From the NCBI GenBank assembly GCA_016709765.1, contig JADJMD010000013.1:806001-870000 (forward strand): 64,000 nt of DNA, given 5' to 3'. The notes under the pieces were generated by a model. It worked only from the letters and a program-made list of their open reading frames with translations, searched no databases and had not been told where the DNA came from. The stretch comes from Ignavibacteriales bacterium. Its GTDB lineage: Bacteria > Bacteroidota > Ignavibacteria > Ignavibacteriales > Ignavibacteriaceae. Each line of letters starts with the position of its first letter. Positions within the stretch are counted from its first letter, which is position 1. The position numbers were made by a program, and so were the translations under genes. Of this stretch, positions 42,562 through 51,217 are shown piece by piece.

Positions 42562-43611
42562 TCAACTATGAAAAGCTTTGCTTTCCTCTTTTACATATTG
42601 CACAAATGCTTTTACATTTTCCGGATCAATATCTGGCAGAATTCCGTGTCCAAGATTAAAGATGTGTCCGTTTCCTCTTCCATAAGAAGCTAGAACCCGT
42701 TTTGTTTCTTCTCTAATATTTGTTTTATCTGCATAGAGAACTGTCGGGTCCATATTACCCTGTAAAGCAACTTTATCGCCAACCTGTTTTCTTACTTCTT
42801 CAAGATCCATTGTCCAATCAAGACCAAGAACATCCGCACCGATGCTTGCTAATTTATTAAGTTTGAAGTGGACACCTTTAGCAAAAAATATTACCGGTTC
42901 ATCTTTTCGCTTGATCTGTGAAATTATTTTTTCAACATACCGAAGTGAAAATTCTTCAAAGTCTTTTTGTGAAAGAATTCCTCCCCATGTATCAAAAATC
43001 TGAACAGCATTACAGCCTGCTTCTATCTTAGCTGAAAGATAGTCTGCAATGGTTTTAGAAAGTTTATCTAAAATAGAATGAGCAAGTTCAGGATTATTAT
43101 AAATAAGTTTTTTAACCTCCGAAAAGTTCTTTGAGCCTTTTCCTTCAACCATATAAGTAAGTAACGTCCATGGTGAGCCACTAAACCCAATAAGAGGAAC
43201 GCGATTATCTAAATTCTTTTTTGTTAAAGCAACAGCCTCAATAACATATTTTAATTCTTTTATCGGATCAATCTCCTTTAACTTCTTTGCATCATCAACA
43301 GTTCTAATTGGATTTGGGAAAACAGGACCTTTGCCCTCATTCATTTCTAAATGCATTCCCATTGCTTCAGGAATTACAAGTATATCAGAGAATAGAATTG
43401 CTGCATCAACATCAATTATATCAATCGGTTGAATAGTAATCTCTGCAGCGAGTTCAGGAGTTTTACACATTGTTAAAAAATCTGATTTGGCTCGCACAGC
43501 ACGGTATTCAGGTAAATATCTTCCAGCCTGGCGCATTATCCAGATTGGTGTGCGTTCAACATCTTGTCTTTTACATGCTCTAAGAAATAAATTGTTTTTA
43601 AGTTGACTCAA
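42562..43611 (-). CDS. hemE: Uroporphyrinogen decarboxylase
   Basis: This 349-residue HemE has the N-terminal signature TPIWIMRQAGRYLPEYR (about residues 22-38), the DAAILFSDILVIPEAMG motif, GFSGSPWTLLTYM, and IFDTWGGILS. The C-terminus has LGLDWTMDLEEVRK and GNMDPTVLYA. It removes four carboxyl groups from uroporphyrinogen III to give coproporphyrinogen III. Its start overlaps the end of the TetR::HemD gene by 4 nt (ATGA), so it is translationally coupled to the enzyme that makes its substrate. Confidence 0.96.
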   Translation of the reverse strand: MSQLKNNLFLRACKRQDVERTPIWIMRQAGRYLPEYRAVRAKSDFLTMCKTPELAAEITIQPIDIIDVDAAILFSDILVIPEAMGMHLEMNEGKGPVFPNPIRTVDDAKKLKEIDPIKELKYVIEAVALTKKNLDNRVPLIGFSGSPWTLLTYMVEGKGSKNFSEVKKLIYNNPELAHSILDKLSKTIADYLSAKIEAGCNAVQIFDTWGGILSQKDFEEFSLRYVEKIISQIKRKDEPVIFFAKGVHFKLNKLASIGADVLGLDWTMDLEEVRKQVGDKVALQGNMDPTVLYADKTNIREETKRVLASYGRGNGHIFNLGHGILPDIDPENVKAFVQYVKEESKAFHS

Positions 43612-45026
43612 ATTGGACTCCGCGATTTTTCTGGTTTATTATAAAACTCAATCATTTTATTTGCTAAACCTTGGATTGTAAACTCTTCAGGCATAATGCT
43701 AACTTTAACTTTACTGTTTTCTATTGCAGATTTTGTTGTTGGACCAATAGCAGCAACATCATAATTTTTAAAATAGTGAATGGCATTGTCAATTTTCATT
43801 ATTATTAAAAAGTTTTCAAAGGTTGAAGGACTCGTAAAAATAAAAACATCTGGTTTGCTTGAGTTAAGTTGCTCAATGTTTTGCAGCACAGATTCTTTTG
43901 AAGGAAGAGAAACATTATAAACAGGAACTGCAATTATTTTTGCTCCAAGTTCTTCTAATCCCTTTGGTAAATCTTCTCTACCAATTGCAGAACGGGGAAT
44001 AAAGACCAATTTATCTTTCAAATCATATTTGGATAATTCTTCAACAACTCCTTCGCCTGAAAACTTCTTTGGAACTATATCAACTTTGATATTATTTTCT
44101 TCGCATATGGATTTTGTTTTATTTCCAACCGCAACAACTTTTAATTCATTAAAATCATTTTTTTTACTCAATTCGTTACAACGTTTTAGAAACATTGTTA
44201 CAGCATGTGCGGATGTGAAAACTACATAATCAATTTTTTTTGATGACAACATTACTTCATCAAATCTATCCCAACTATTTGGAGGCACTATTTCCAACGT
44301 GGGAAAAACAATTACCTCAGCTCCAAGTGCGCTAAATATTGCTGATGATTCTTTTGATTGTTCAATAGTTCGTGTAAGAACAATAGTTTTATTTTTAAGC
44401 GGTCTAACTTTGTTGTTTCTAAATCCTGAATACAAACCGTGCAAAATAAAATCAAAAAGTTTTTCACGTTCCTCAATTAATTTATCGCTCGTATATTTAT
44501 TTTCAATTCCCCTTTGAACAGCGCCAAACACACTTCCTAAAACTAACTTAACAGCAAAACTCTCATCAATTTCACGAAACTGATTTTCTCTTTTCCCTTT
44601 ATATATTATATCACTCAAAATTGATTTAAGTTCATCACTCATGGCTCGTAGTTCATCACAGAATTCATTTTCTGAATTCATATATTCTTTCTGATACATC
44701 AAAAAGAAGTTCTGATATTTCATCATAAACATATAAAGATGAATAACATAAGTATGAAGCGAATCGATAACTGAAATTTCGGAAGCAATCTTATTTTTTA
44801 GCGATGTGTTAAGATTTTCAAGCTTAGAACTCATAATTGTAAAATATAGCTCTTCCTTTGAACCGAAATAATTATAGACCGTACCCTTAGCAACATCGGT
44901 TAAACGAGCTACATCATCCATCATCACCTCGTGATAATTCTTTTTAGAAAAAAGTTCAGCAGCAACCTCAAGCATTCGCTCACGCTTTCTTTCTTTTCGC
45001 TTTATTTTTTCTTCTCTAATAATCAT
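43608..45026 (-). CDS. hemD: TetR-family transcription regulator fused to uroporphyrinogen-III synthase (HemD)
   Basis: This is one uninterrupted 472-residue frame. Residues 16-62 form a TetR helix-turn-helix (RERMLEVAAELFSKKNYHEV, AKGTVYNYFGSKEELY). Residues 65-200 look like a TetR ligand/dimerisation domain (helical, FAVKLVLGSVFGAVQRGI). From about residue 211 HemD begins (KNKTIVLTRTIEQSKESSAIFSALGAEVIVFPTLEI). It continues through DYVVFTSAHAV, VVAVGNKTKSICEE, LVFIPRSAIGREDLPKGLEE, VFIFTSPSTFENF and AAIGPTTKSAIE. No ATG, GTG or TTG lies at the junction, so HemD cannot be made separately. HemD closes and inverts ring D of hydroxymethylbilane. The gene sits between the lipoprotein gene and hemE. 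The domain reading is firm; the regulatory meaning is inferred. Confidence 0.9.
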   Translation of the reverse strand: MIIREEKIKRKERKRERMLEVAAELFSKKNYHEVMMDDVARLTDVAKGTVYNYFGSKEELYFTIMSSKLENLNTSLKNKIASEISVIDSLHTYVIHLYMFMMKYQNFFLMYQKEYMNSENEFCDELRAMSDELKSILSDIIYKGKRENQFREIDESFAVKLVLGSVFGAVQRGIENKYTSDKLIEEREKLFDFILHGLYSGFRNNKVRPLKNKTIVLTRTIEQSKESSAIFSALGAEVIVFPTLEIVPPNSWDRFDEVMLSSKKIDYVVFTSAHAVTMFLKRCNELSKKNDFNELKVVAVGNKTKSICEENNIKVDIVPKKFSGEGVVEELSKYDLKDKLVFIPRSAIGREDLPKGLEELGAKIIAVPVYNVSLPSKESVLQNIEQLNSSKPDVFIFTSPSTFENFLIIMKIDNAIHYFKNYDVAAIGPTTKSAIENSKVKVSIMPEEFTIQGLANKMIEFYNKPEKSRSPI

Positions 45027-45030
45027 ACCG

Positions 45031-45654
45031 TTACTTTATTTGCCATCTGTCCTGATAAATTACTGAGGAATTATTTGGATCAATAACTATTTGTTCCCCA
45101 TCGGCTCGATAACCAAACTCACCAGAGTTTTCTTTTAATGTGCTGAACAAATGCCAGACATATTTGTTGTATTTCGTTTCCCAAATAAAATCAACTTTCC
45201 AGTCTTTAATGCCTTTTGGTAAACCGTTTTGTGTTGCTATTTGCTTTGCTGTTTTTTCGTCAACTACAAAATCGCAGTCAATTGGATTTGAATTACAATC
45301 TGGAATTCCAACAACTTCATATTGTTTTAAAACTTTTCCGGTACTGTCAACAATAAATCTAATTTGTTCATCAACAAATGGTTTTTCGGGCATATAAAAT
45401 TTATAAACTATTAAGTAGTTTGGGTCGATATGCTTTGATTGTGAAAAATCTGCCGTAATATATTTTTTAAAAAACTCAGCACCGGTTTTCGAAATAATAA
45501 ACGCATCAGCTTTCTTTAGGACACTTAAAGGAATCGCCGCATCTTCTTGTTCCTGACATGGTTTACAAGAACATCCGGTGTAAAAAAGAAAAAGAGTAAA
45601 AAGTAAAAAGACAAAGGCATCAAAAGAAAATGTTTTAAATGCTATTTTTTTCAT
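45031..45654 (-). CDS. Small Cys-rich lipoprotein of unknown function inside the heme operon
   Basis: This 207-residue protein has an N-terminal membrane segment (FLLFTLFLFYTG) ending in a lipobox before Cys28. The cysteine cluster CSCKPC follows. The mature part has no domain I recognise; it contains KADAFIISKTGAEFF, a DSTGKVLKQYEVVGIPDC strand and VIDPNNSSVIYQDRWQIK, loosely like PepSY/DUF repeats. It overlaps the hemC stop by 4 nt and ends 4 nt before the TetR::HemD start, so it is embedded and translationally coupled. A role in heme or precursor handling at the envelope is possible but not shown. Confidence 0.7.
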   Translation of the reverse strand: MKKIAFKTFSFDAFVFLLFTLFLFYTGCSCKPCQEQEDAAIPLSVLKKADAFIISKTGAEFFKKYITADFSQSKHIDPNYLIVYKFYMPEKPFVDEQIRFIVDSTGKVLKQYEVVGIPDCNSNPIDCDFVVDEKTAKQIATQNGLPKGIKDWKVDFIWETKYNKYVWHLFSTLKENSGEFGYRADGEQIVIDPNNSSVIYQDRWQIK

Positions 45655-46592
45655 TTCTTTCTCGCAGTTTGATAAACTTCATATAAAATTTCTTTGGCAC
45701 CGGCTTTTAATAAATCTTTTGCTAGAGTCTCACCAAGCATTTCGGGTTCATTTTTACTGCCGCGTGCTTTTTTGCGATAAGTAACTGATCCATCCAAAGA
45801 GCCAACAATGGCATCCAAATACAATCCGCTCGATTTAACTTCTGCAATGGCACCAATAGGAACCTGGCATCCGCCTTCCAAAGCACGTAATAGTGAACGT
45901 TCGGCAAGCACAGCATTATAAGTGTCTTCGTGATGCAGTGATTGAAGAATTCCCTCCACAAGTTTATTGTCTTTATGGATTTCAATCCCCAGTGCGCCTT
46001 GCCCAACGGCAGGAAGAATTTCAGTCTTTGGAATGTAAGAAGAAATAAATTTTTCAAGATTTAATCTTTCCACCCCAGCTCGAGCAAGAATAATTGCATC
46101 CCAATCTGACTCTAAAAACTTCTTAATTCGTGAAGGAACATTTCCGCGTAATTCAAAAATTTGTAAATCTGGTCGCAGGTGAAGCAACTGGGATCTTCTA
46201 CGCAAAGAACCTGTAGCAACTTTTGCTTTTTCAGGAAGTTTATTTATTGTCATGCCTTTTTTTCTTGCAATCAAAACATCTTCGACAGCATGGCGCTTTG
46301 TAACAACCGCAAGCTTTAATCCGGCTGGAATTACCGTTTGCAAATCTTTCAAACTGTGCACAGCTAAATCAACACGCTTTGCCAGCAATTCAACTTCAAG
46401 TTCTTTTGTAAAAAGAGATTTATCTCCAATTTTTGAAAGCGCAACATCAAGAATTTTATCACCTTTAGTTTTGATAATGTTGATTTCAACTTTTACATTT
46501 TTGTTTTTCTTTTCAATTTCACGTTTAACATGGTTCGCCTGCCAAAGTGCAAGCTCACTACCACGTGAACCGATTATAATTTTTTGTTTCAA
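45651..46592 (-). CDS. hemC: Porphobilinogen deaminase (hydroxymethylbilane synthase)
   Basis: This 313-residue HemC has IIGSRGSELALWQANHV at the N-terminus, LFTKELEVELLAKRVDLAVHSLKDL (in two parts), RRRSQLLHLRPDLQIFELRGNV, and the cofactor-attachment cysteine in EGGCQVPIGAIAE near residue 243. It joins four porphobilinogens into hydroxymethylbilane, the substrate of HemD encoded two genes downstream. It starts 3 nt after the hemA stop. Confidence 0.96.
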   Translation of the reverse strand: MKQKIIIGSRGSELALWQANHVKREIEKKNKNVKVEINIIKTKGDKILDVALSKIGDKSLFTKELEVELLAKRVDLAVHSLKDLQTVIPAGLKLAVVTKRHAVEDVLIARKKGMTINKLPEKAKVATGSLRRRSQLLHLRPDLQIFELRGNVPSRIKKFLESDWDAIILARAGVERLNLEKFISSYIPKTEILPAVGQGALGIEIHKDNKLVEGILQSLHHEDTYNAVLAERSLLRALEGGCQVPIGAIAEVKSSGLYLDAIVGSLDGSVTYRKKARGSKNEPEMLGETLAKDLLKAGAKEILYEVYQTARKK

Positions 46593-46595
46593 AGT

Positions 46596-47882
46596 CTATC
46601 CTTTGTTCTTTTGGTCTTTATTAGAATTTAATCCAAACAAATCTCTAATTACAGAAATTTTTGCCGCTGTATCTTCAGCGCGTAAATCTGATTCAGATAT
46701 TTTTCTTAATTCAATTGTAGGGTGATGAAGAATTTTGTTGATAATTCTTTTTGTAATGATTTCCAATTTTTCTTTATCATCTTCAGAAAACTTGTTGATA
46801 TTTTTTCCAACCTCTTCAGAACGCACTTCTTCAAAATAATCACGTAATGTTTTTATGGTTGGTGCAGCTTCAAGTGAGTTATACCATTCGAAGAAATTAT
46901 CAAGTTCTTCCAGAATGATTTTTTCAACTTTAGGTATTTCATTTTTTCTTTTACCAAGATTCTGCTCAACTATAATGTTTAAAGAATCAATATCATGATA
47001 AAAAACGTAATCTATCTTTTTAGTTTCGGGATCAATGTCACGTGGAATTGCAATATCCATTAACACCATCGAAGCATAGTTACGTTTCTTCATTGCATCT
47101 TCAATATCTTTTTTACTAATGATAAGACCTTCGGCGCTTGTGGCACTTACGATAATATCAAACTTGTAAAGATGTTCTTTGAAGTTTGCGAATGGAAACA
47201 CAGCGGTTTTCAATTCCGCAGCAAGTTTTTCAGCTTTATCAAAAGAACGATTTGTTAATGCAAGTCTTCCTATTCCCCTATCACGTAAATGTTTAGCGGC
47301 TATCTCACCGGTTTCGCCCGTTCCAATAATAAGTGCTGATTTTTTTTGAAGATTAGAAAATATTTTTTCTACAAGCTGAACGGCTGCATAGCTAACTGTT
47401 ACAGCACCTTCACTGATCGTGGTTTCATTAATTGCACGTTTACCAACTCGAGTCGCGGCATCCATAACTCGGCGTATCAAAACTCCAGCAAAACTCATTT
47501 CTTCAGAAATTAGAAACGAATCTTTAACTTGTTTAAAAATTTGGTTATCACCAATCAGTAAAGATTCAATTCCACACGTCACTCGGAAAAGATGCTCGAT
47601 GGATTCACGTGAAATAAAGTGCTGAAAATTTTCATCTTTTACTTCAAAACTTGATTTATAATTTTTTATCAGGTTCTCTAAATCTTTTAAACTGGTTTTG
47701 TCACTCTTTGGGATAGCATAGATCTCAGTTCTGTTGCAGGTTGAGATTACAATTCCTTCAGCAAAAGCACTGTCTTTAGTTTGCTGAATGAACGCACGAA
47801 TTTCATCTTCACTTAAATGAAGTGCCTCTCTAAGTTCTACTGGAGCAGTGCGATGATTTATTGATATTCCAAGAAGATTCAT
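46596..47882 (-). CDS. hemA: Glutamyl-tRNA reductase
   Basis: This 428-residue HemA has INHRTAPVELREALHLSE at the N-terminus, the catalytic cysteine in VISTCNRTEIYA (about Cys49), HLFRVTCGIESLLIGDNQIFKQVK, and GKRAINETTISEGAVTVSYAAVQL. The NADPH-binding ALIIGTGETGEIAAKHLRDRG and a C-terminal dimerisation helix follow. It reduces Glu-tRNA to glutamate-1-semialdehyde, the first committed step of C5 heme synthesis and the usual control point. The N-terminal degradation tag known from enteric HemA is not evident. It follows ccsA by 4 nt. Confidence 0.96.
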   Translation of the reverse strand: MNLLGISINHRTAPVELREALHLSEDEIRAFIQQTKDSAFAEGIVISTCNRTEIYAIPKSDKTSLKDLENLIKNYKSSFEVKDENFQHFISRESIEHLFRVTCGIESLLIGDNQIFKQVKDSFLISEEMSFAGVLIRRVMDAATRVGKRAINETTISEGAVTVSYAAVQLVEKIFSNLQKKSALIIGTGETGEIAAKHLRDRGIGRLALTNRSFDKAEKLAAELKTAVFPFANFKEHLYKFDIIVSATSAEGLIISKKDIEDAMKKRNYASMVLMDIAIPRDIDPETKKIDYVFYHDIDSLNIIVEQNLGKRKNEIPKVEKIILEELDNFFEWYNSLEAAPTIKTLRDYFEEVRSEEVGKNINKFSEDDKEKLEIITKRIINKILHHPTIELRKISESDLRAEDTAAKISVIRDLFGLNSNKDQKNKG

Positions 47883-47886
47883 ATTC

Positions 47887-48711
47887 TTAATAGAATGAGT
47901 GAAAACTTTTTGCTAAAAAATTTGTAAGCACCGTTGATAAAATTGCGAGTGTAAATCCAAGAATGGAAAGTATAATTAATTTTTTACCGCGCCATTTACC
48001 TAGGAATTTGTTGATTAGCCCAATTCCATAAAGCATCCAAACAGCAAAGGTTCCAATAAGTTTTGGATCTGCAAAAGTTATGTTGGGAAAAGCTTTCGGC
48101 AGCCAAATTACACCGATTATTATTGTAATTGTTAGAAATACAAAACCAATTATTGCTGCGATAAAACTTAATCTTTCCAAAATCTCTAAACTTGGCAAAC
48201 GATTAAAAATTAATCCAAACTTATTAAGCTTTATTTCGTTGTAAAGAATCAGATATAAAATTCCGTAAACTGCAGAAATTGTAATTCCTGCGTAACCAAT
48301 CAGTGCGCTTATAACATGAATACCGAGTAAGTTACTTCTTAAAACTTCTCTAACCTCTGCTAAATCTTCAATAAATAAAGAAGATATGATCTGAAAGACA
48401 ATTGATATTATAATTATAAAAGGTCCAGTTCCACGGATATCAGTAACTAATTCTAAAATGAAATAAGAAAAACTAATTGCAAATGCCAGTACGGTAAAGA
48501 TTTCAAAAACATTTGTAATTGGCGGATGATTAAATTCTATTGTTCGTAGAAGCAGATAAAAGAAATGCAGAATCAGTGTTAAGAAAAGAAAAACGCGTTT
48601 AGAGTTTTCAAATTTCTTTCCGCCTTGCTGAAAATCATAAAAGTAAATCGCAAACGTTGAGATATAAAAAAATGGCAATAATAAATTAATTGTATGTATT
48701 GATGGAAGCAT
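47887..48711 (-). CDS. CcsA/HemX-type cytochrome c assembly membrane protein
   Basis: This 274-residue protein has eight predicted membrane helices and the cytochrome-c-assembly pattern: NVFEIFTVLAFAISFSYFIL, a histidine in LLGIHVISALIGYAGITISAVYG (about 128-150), and WLPKAFPNITFADPKL, split reading. It resembles HemX of Bacillus, which is encoded next to hemA and lowers HemA amount, and CcsA/ResC, which handle heme for cytochrome c. The tryptophan-rich WWD loop of true CcsA is not obvious, so HemX-like is as likely. It is the first gene of the heme operon. Confidence 0.78.
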   Translation of the reverse strand: MLPSIHTINLLLPFFYISTFAIYFYDFQQGGKKFENSKRVFLFLTLILHFFYLLLRTIEFNHPPITNVFEIFTVLAFAISFSYFILELVTDIRGTGPFIIIISIVFQIISSLFIEDLAEVREVLRSNLLGIHVISALIGYAGITISAVYGILYLILYNEIKLNKFGLIFNRLPSLEILERLSFIAAIIGFVFLTITIIIGVIWLPKAFPNITFADPKLIGTFAVWMLYGIGLINKFLGKWRGKKLIILSILGFTLAILSTVLTNFLAKSFHSFY

Positions 48712-48733
48712 ATTTATTTGCTTTATTAAATTA

Positions 48734-48779
48734 TTTGACTGATGAGTTCAAAAATACAAAAGTTAATAGATGAAACAAA
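48734..48779 (-). promoter_or_regulatory. Promoter of the heme operon with overlapping dyad
   Basis: On the minus strand a TTTG -33 box (48776-48779) is followed after 19 nt by TATTTTTG (48749-48756), a perfect TAnnTTTG -7 box. Transcription would start near 48742, about 30 nt before the ccsA-like start codon at 48711. A small dyad TTTGA-N9-TCAAA (48734-48752) covers the -7 box and start point, a position where a TetR-type repressor could act. Confidence 0.55.
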
Positions 48780-48791
48780 TGACTTGTTGGT

Positions 48792-49670
48792 CTATTTGTC
48801 ATTTCCTAGAATTATCGGAAGCCCGTCTTTACCGGAACCTATTACAATAATCTTTGAATTTTGCGATTTTGCTAGGTTTTCGGTTGCTTCAATACCTTTC
48901 CACTTTAGCAATTGTTCGCTAATTCCTTTGGAAACTATCTCCTGGAAATCTGCAATCCCTTTTGCTTCAATCCGTTTTCTCTCTGCCTCCTGTTTTTCTC
49001 TGGTTAAGATAAACTCCATTCTTTGGCTTTCCTGTTCAGCTTTAAGCTTTTCTTCGATTGAAGCTGTGAGACCGCGAGGTAAATTTATCTGTCGCAGTGG
49101 AGTAGAAAGAACAGTTATTTCAGAAATTTCACGAACGGAGGCAAGTTTATCTCTCATTTCATTTTCTAACTTATCACGTTCCGCTGTGTACAACGCCTTT
49201 GCCTCATATTTTGTTGTAACACCACGCACTACAGATCTAAAATTTGGTGTTACTAGTTTTTGTAGATATTCTTCATAATTTCCAGCTGTTTTATATATAA
49301 TATTTACCTTATCAACCTTTAGCTGAAATATCATACTAATTTCTAATTCAACGCTCATTCCTTCTTTTGATGGAACGTTCATTGTTTCTTTTATCTCCTG
49401 CTTGCGGGTATCAAATTTTACAACATTTGCCAATGGGTTTACAAAATTAACTCCTGGTCCTAAAGTTTTATCACTTACAGAACCAAAAAAATCAATAACC
49501 CCTGAATGACCGGCAGGTATAATTGTAAACATTTGTGAAACAGCAACGGCTAGGGCAACGAAAATTCCGAGTAATGAAAAAGTAATTTCGGGTTTATTAA
49601 ATCTTTTCTTTGCATTTTGGTATACAAAAAAAGCAACTACCGCTGCTAGAATGGCTATGATAAAAAGCAT
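48792..49670 (-). CDS. SPFH/prohibitin-family membrane protein
   Basis: This 292-residue protein has an N-terminal hydrophobic segment (LFIIAILAAVVAFFVYQ) and a second one near residue 35-55. The SPFH/Band 7 domain follows (VIDFFGSVSDKTLGPGVNFV, IMETMNVPSKEGMSVELEISMIFQL-like, about 60-220). The C-terminus is a coiled-coil-forming, Glu/Lys/Arg-rich helix (about 215-265, EEKLKAEQESQRMEFILTRE). Prohibitin-like proteins form large membrane-bound rings that scaffold membrane domains or bind FtsH. No partner gene is adjacent. It ends 81 nt before the heme-operon start codon. Confidence 0.88.
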   Translation of the reverse strand: MLFIIAILAAVVAFFVYQNAKKRFNKPEITFSLLGIFVALAVAVSQMFTIIPAGHSGVIDFFGSVSDKTLGPGVNFVNPLANVVKFDTRKQEIKETMNVPSKEGMSVELEISMIFQLKVDKVNIIYKTAGNYEEYLQKLVTPNFRSVVRGVTTKYEAKALYTAERDKLENEMRDKLASVREISEITVLSTPLRQINLPRGLTASIEEKLKAEQESQRMEFILTREKQEAERKRIEAKGIADFQEIVSKGISEQLLKWKGIEATENLAKSQNSKIIVIGSGKDGLPIILGNDK

Positions 49671-49780
49671 AATGGTTTCTCCTAAAGATTAGATATTATA
49701 ATAATAAAATATACCAATCAGTCATAAGAATTGAAAGCAATTGTAGGTTATACCTTAATAATGGTTTTAATATATAAAGA

Positions 49781-51085
49781 CTAATTAATAATAGTTTTAA
49801 TTAACTTGAGTTCTTGAGGTTTAGATTTGGAAATTTTAATCGCGTTTGTAATTCTTTTCTTTGCATTATCCAGTCCGGATTTGGAATCTGAATACAATTC
49901 AGCAAGGACAACACCTTTATTAATAGTATCGCCAATTTTGTAATTGAAAATTATTCCAGCTTTAGGATCTATTTTATCATCCTTTGTTTTTCTTCCTGCA
50001 CCAAGATCTATTGCAGCCATTCCAATTTCGTAAGTATTTACTTCTGATAAATACCCGACTGAGTTAGCTTTTATCACTTCTTTAAATTTTGATTTAGGAT
50101 ATTTTTCAGGATGAAAAATTAAATCCGTTTTACCATTTTGTGCTTTAACTATTTTAACAAATTTTTCAAATGCTTTTCCTGATTTTAAGATTCTAATTGC
50201 TTCTTCTATTCCCTCATCAAGCGATTTTGATTTTTTACCCAGAAAAATCATGGCTCCTGCAAGAATTAATGATAATTCCGTTAAATCGTTTTTCTTTCCA
50301 TCACGCAAAACTTGAATTGATTCATAAACTTCTAACCAGTTGCCTATATAATTTCCAAGAGGTTGATTCATATCCGTTACAAAACCAATAACATTTTTAT
50401 TAAATGCTTTTGCTGTTTGGATAAGTGAATCGGCTAGTTCAATTGCATCTTGTGTTTTTTGCATAAATGCACCGTTACCGGTTTTAATATCAAGCACAAG
50501 CCCATCAATTCCTTCGGCAAGTTTTTTACTCATTATACTTCCGGTAATAAGTGGAATCGATTCAACAGTTGCAGTTACATCACGCAAGGCATAAATAAGT
50601 TTATCGGCAGGAGCAATTTCTTTTGTTTGCCCAATTAATACAGCGCCAACTTTTTTAAGCACTTTTTTATATTCCGATAAAGAAAGATTTGTATTAAATC
50701 CTGGAATTGCTTCTAACTTGTCAAGCGTTCCCCCAGAGTGTCCTAATCCCCTTCCCGAAATCATTGGAACTTTTATTCCCGCCACAGCAACAATTGGTGC
50801 AAGAATTAAAGATGTTTTGTCGCCAACTCCACCGGTTGAGTGTTTATCTATTTTAGATCCTGGAATTGAATTAAGATGTAAAACTTTTCCACTGTAGAGC
50901 ATGGCTTCCGTTAATGCAAACGTTTCATCTTTACTCATTCCATTAAAATATACAGCCATTAAAAATGCAGAAAATTGGTAATCTGGTATTTTATTTTTTG
51001 TGTAATTATTAATAAAAAATAAAATTTCTTCTTTGGTAAGATTTTCATTGTTTCTTTTTTTACGGATAAGTTCTGTTGTATTCAT
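49781..51085 (-). CDS. deoA: Thymidine / pyrimidine-nucleoside phosphorylase
   Basis: The protein has 434 residues from the ATG at 51085, the normal length. A longer frame upstream adds 27 hydrophobic residues (IVLVLIILLIILF) that overlap likely promoter DNA (TAGTTTTG on the minus strand at 51122-51129), and I reject it. Motifs are DKHSTGGVGDKTSLILAP (phosphate site), SGRGLGHSGGTLDKLEAIPGF, LYALRDVTATVESIPLI and KTGNGAFM. It phosphorolyses thymidine or uridine to base and (deoxy)ribose-1-phosphate. Whether it is DeoA or the broader Pdp type cannot be told by eye. It is divergent from aspS. Confidence 0.92.
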   Translation of the reverse strand: MNTTELIRKKRNNENLTKEEILFFINNYTKNKIPDYQFSAFLMAVYFNGMSKDETFALTEAMLYSGKVLHLNSIPGSKIDKHSTGGVGDKTSLILAPIVAVAGIKVPMISGRGLGHSGGTLDKLEAIPGFNTNLSLSEYKKVLKKVGAVLIGQTKEIAPADKLIYALRDVTATVESIPLITGSIMSKKLAEGIDGLVLDIKTGNGAFMQKTQDAIELADSLIQTAKAFNKNVIGFVTDMNQPLGNYIGNWLEVYESIQVLRDGKKNDLTELSLILAGAMIFLGKKSKSLDEGIEEAIRILKSGKAFEKFVKIVKAQNGKTDLIFHPEKYPKSKFKEVIKANSVGYLSEVNTYEIGMAAIDLGAGRKTKDDKIDPKAGIIFNYKIGDTINKGVVLAELYSDSKSGLDNAKKRITNAIKISKSKPQELKLIKTIIN

Positions 51086-51217
51086 ATATTTATGGTGAAA
51101 TAATATTATTAAAAGGATAATCAAAACTAATACAATATAAATCAAACCGCATTTGATTGCCCTCAATCATTTATTTATTTTTAGCCCTCAAATTCAATTA
51201 GGAGTTATTTAGACTTT

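Noticed and set aside
51086..51166. N-terminal membrane anchor on the nucleoside phosphorylase
   Set aside because: The extra 27 hydrophobic codons lie upstream of a normal family start and overlap a TAGTTTTG promoter-like box. The enzyme family is cytosolic.
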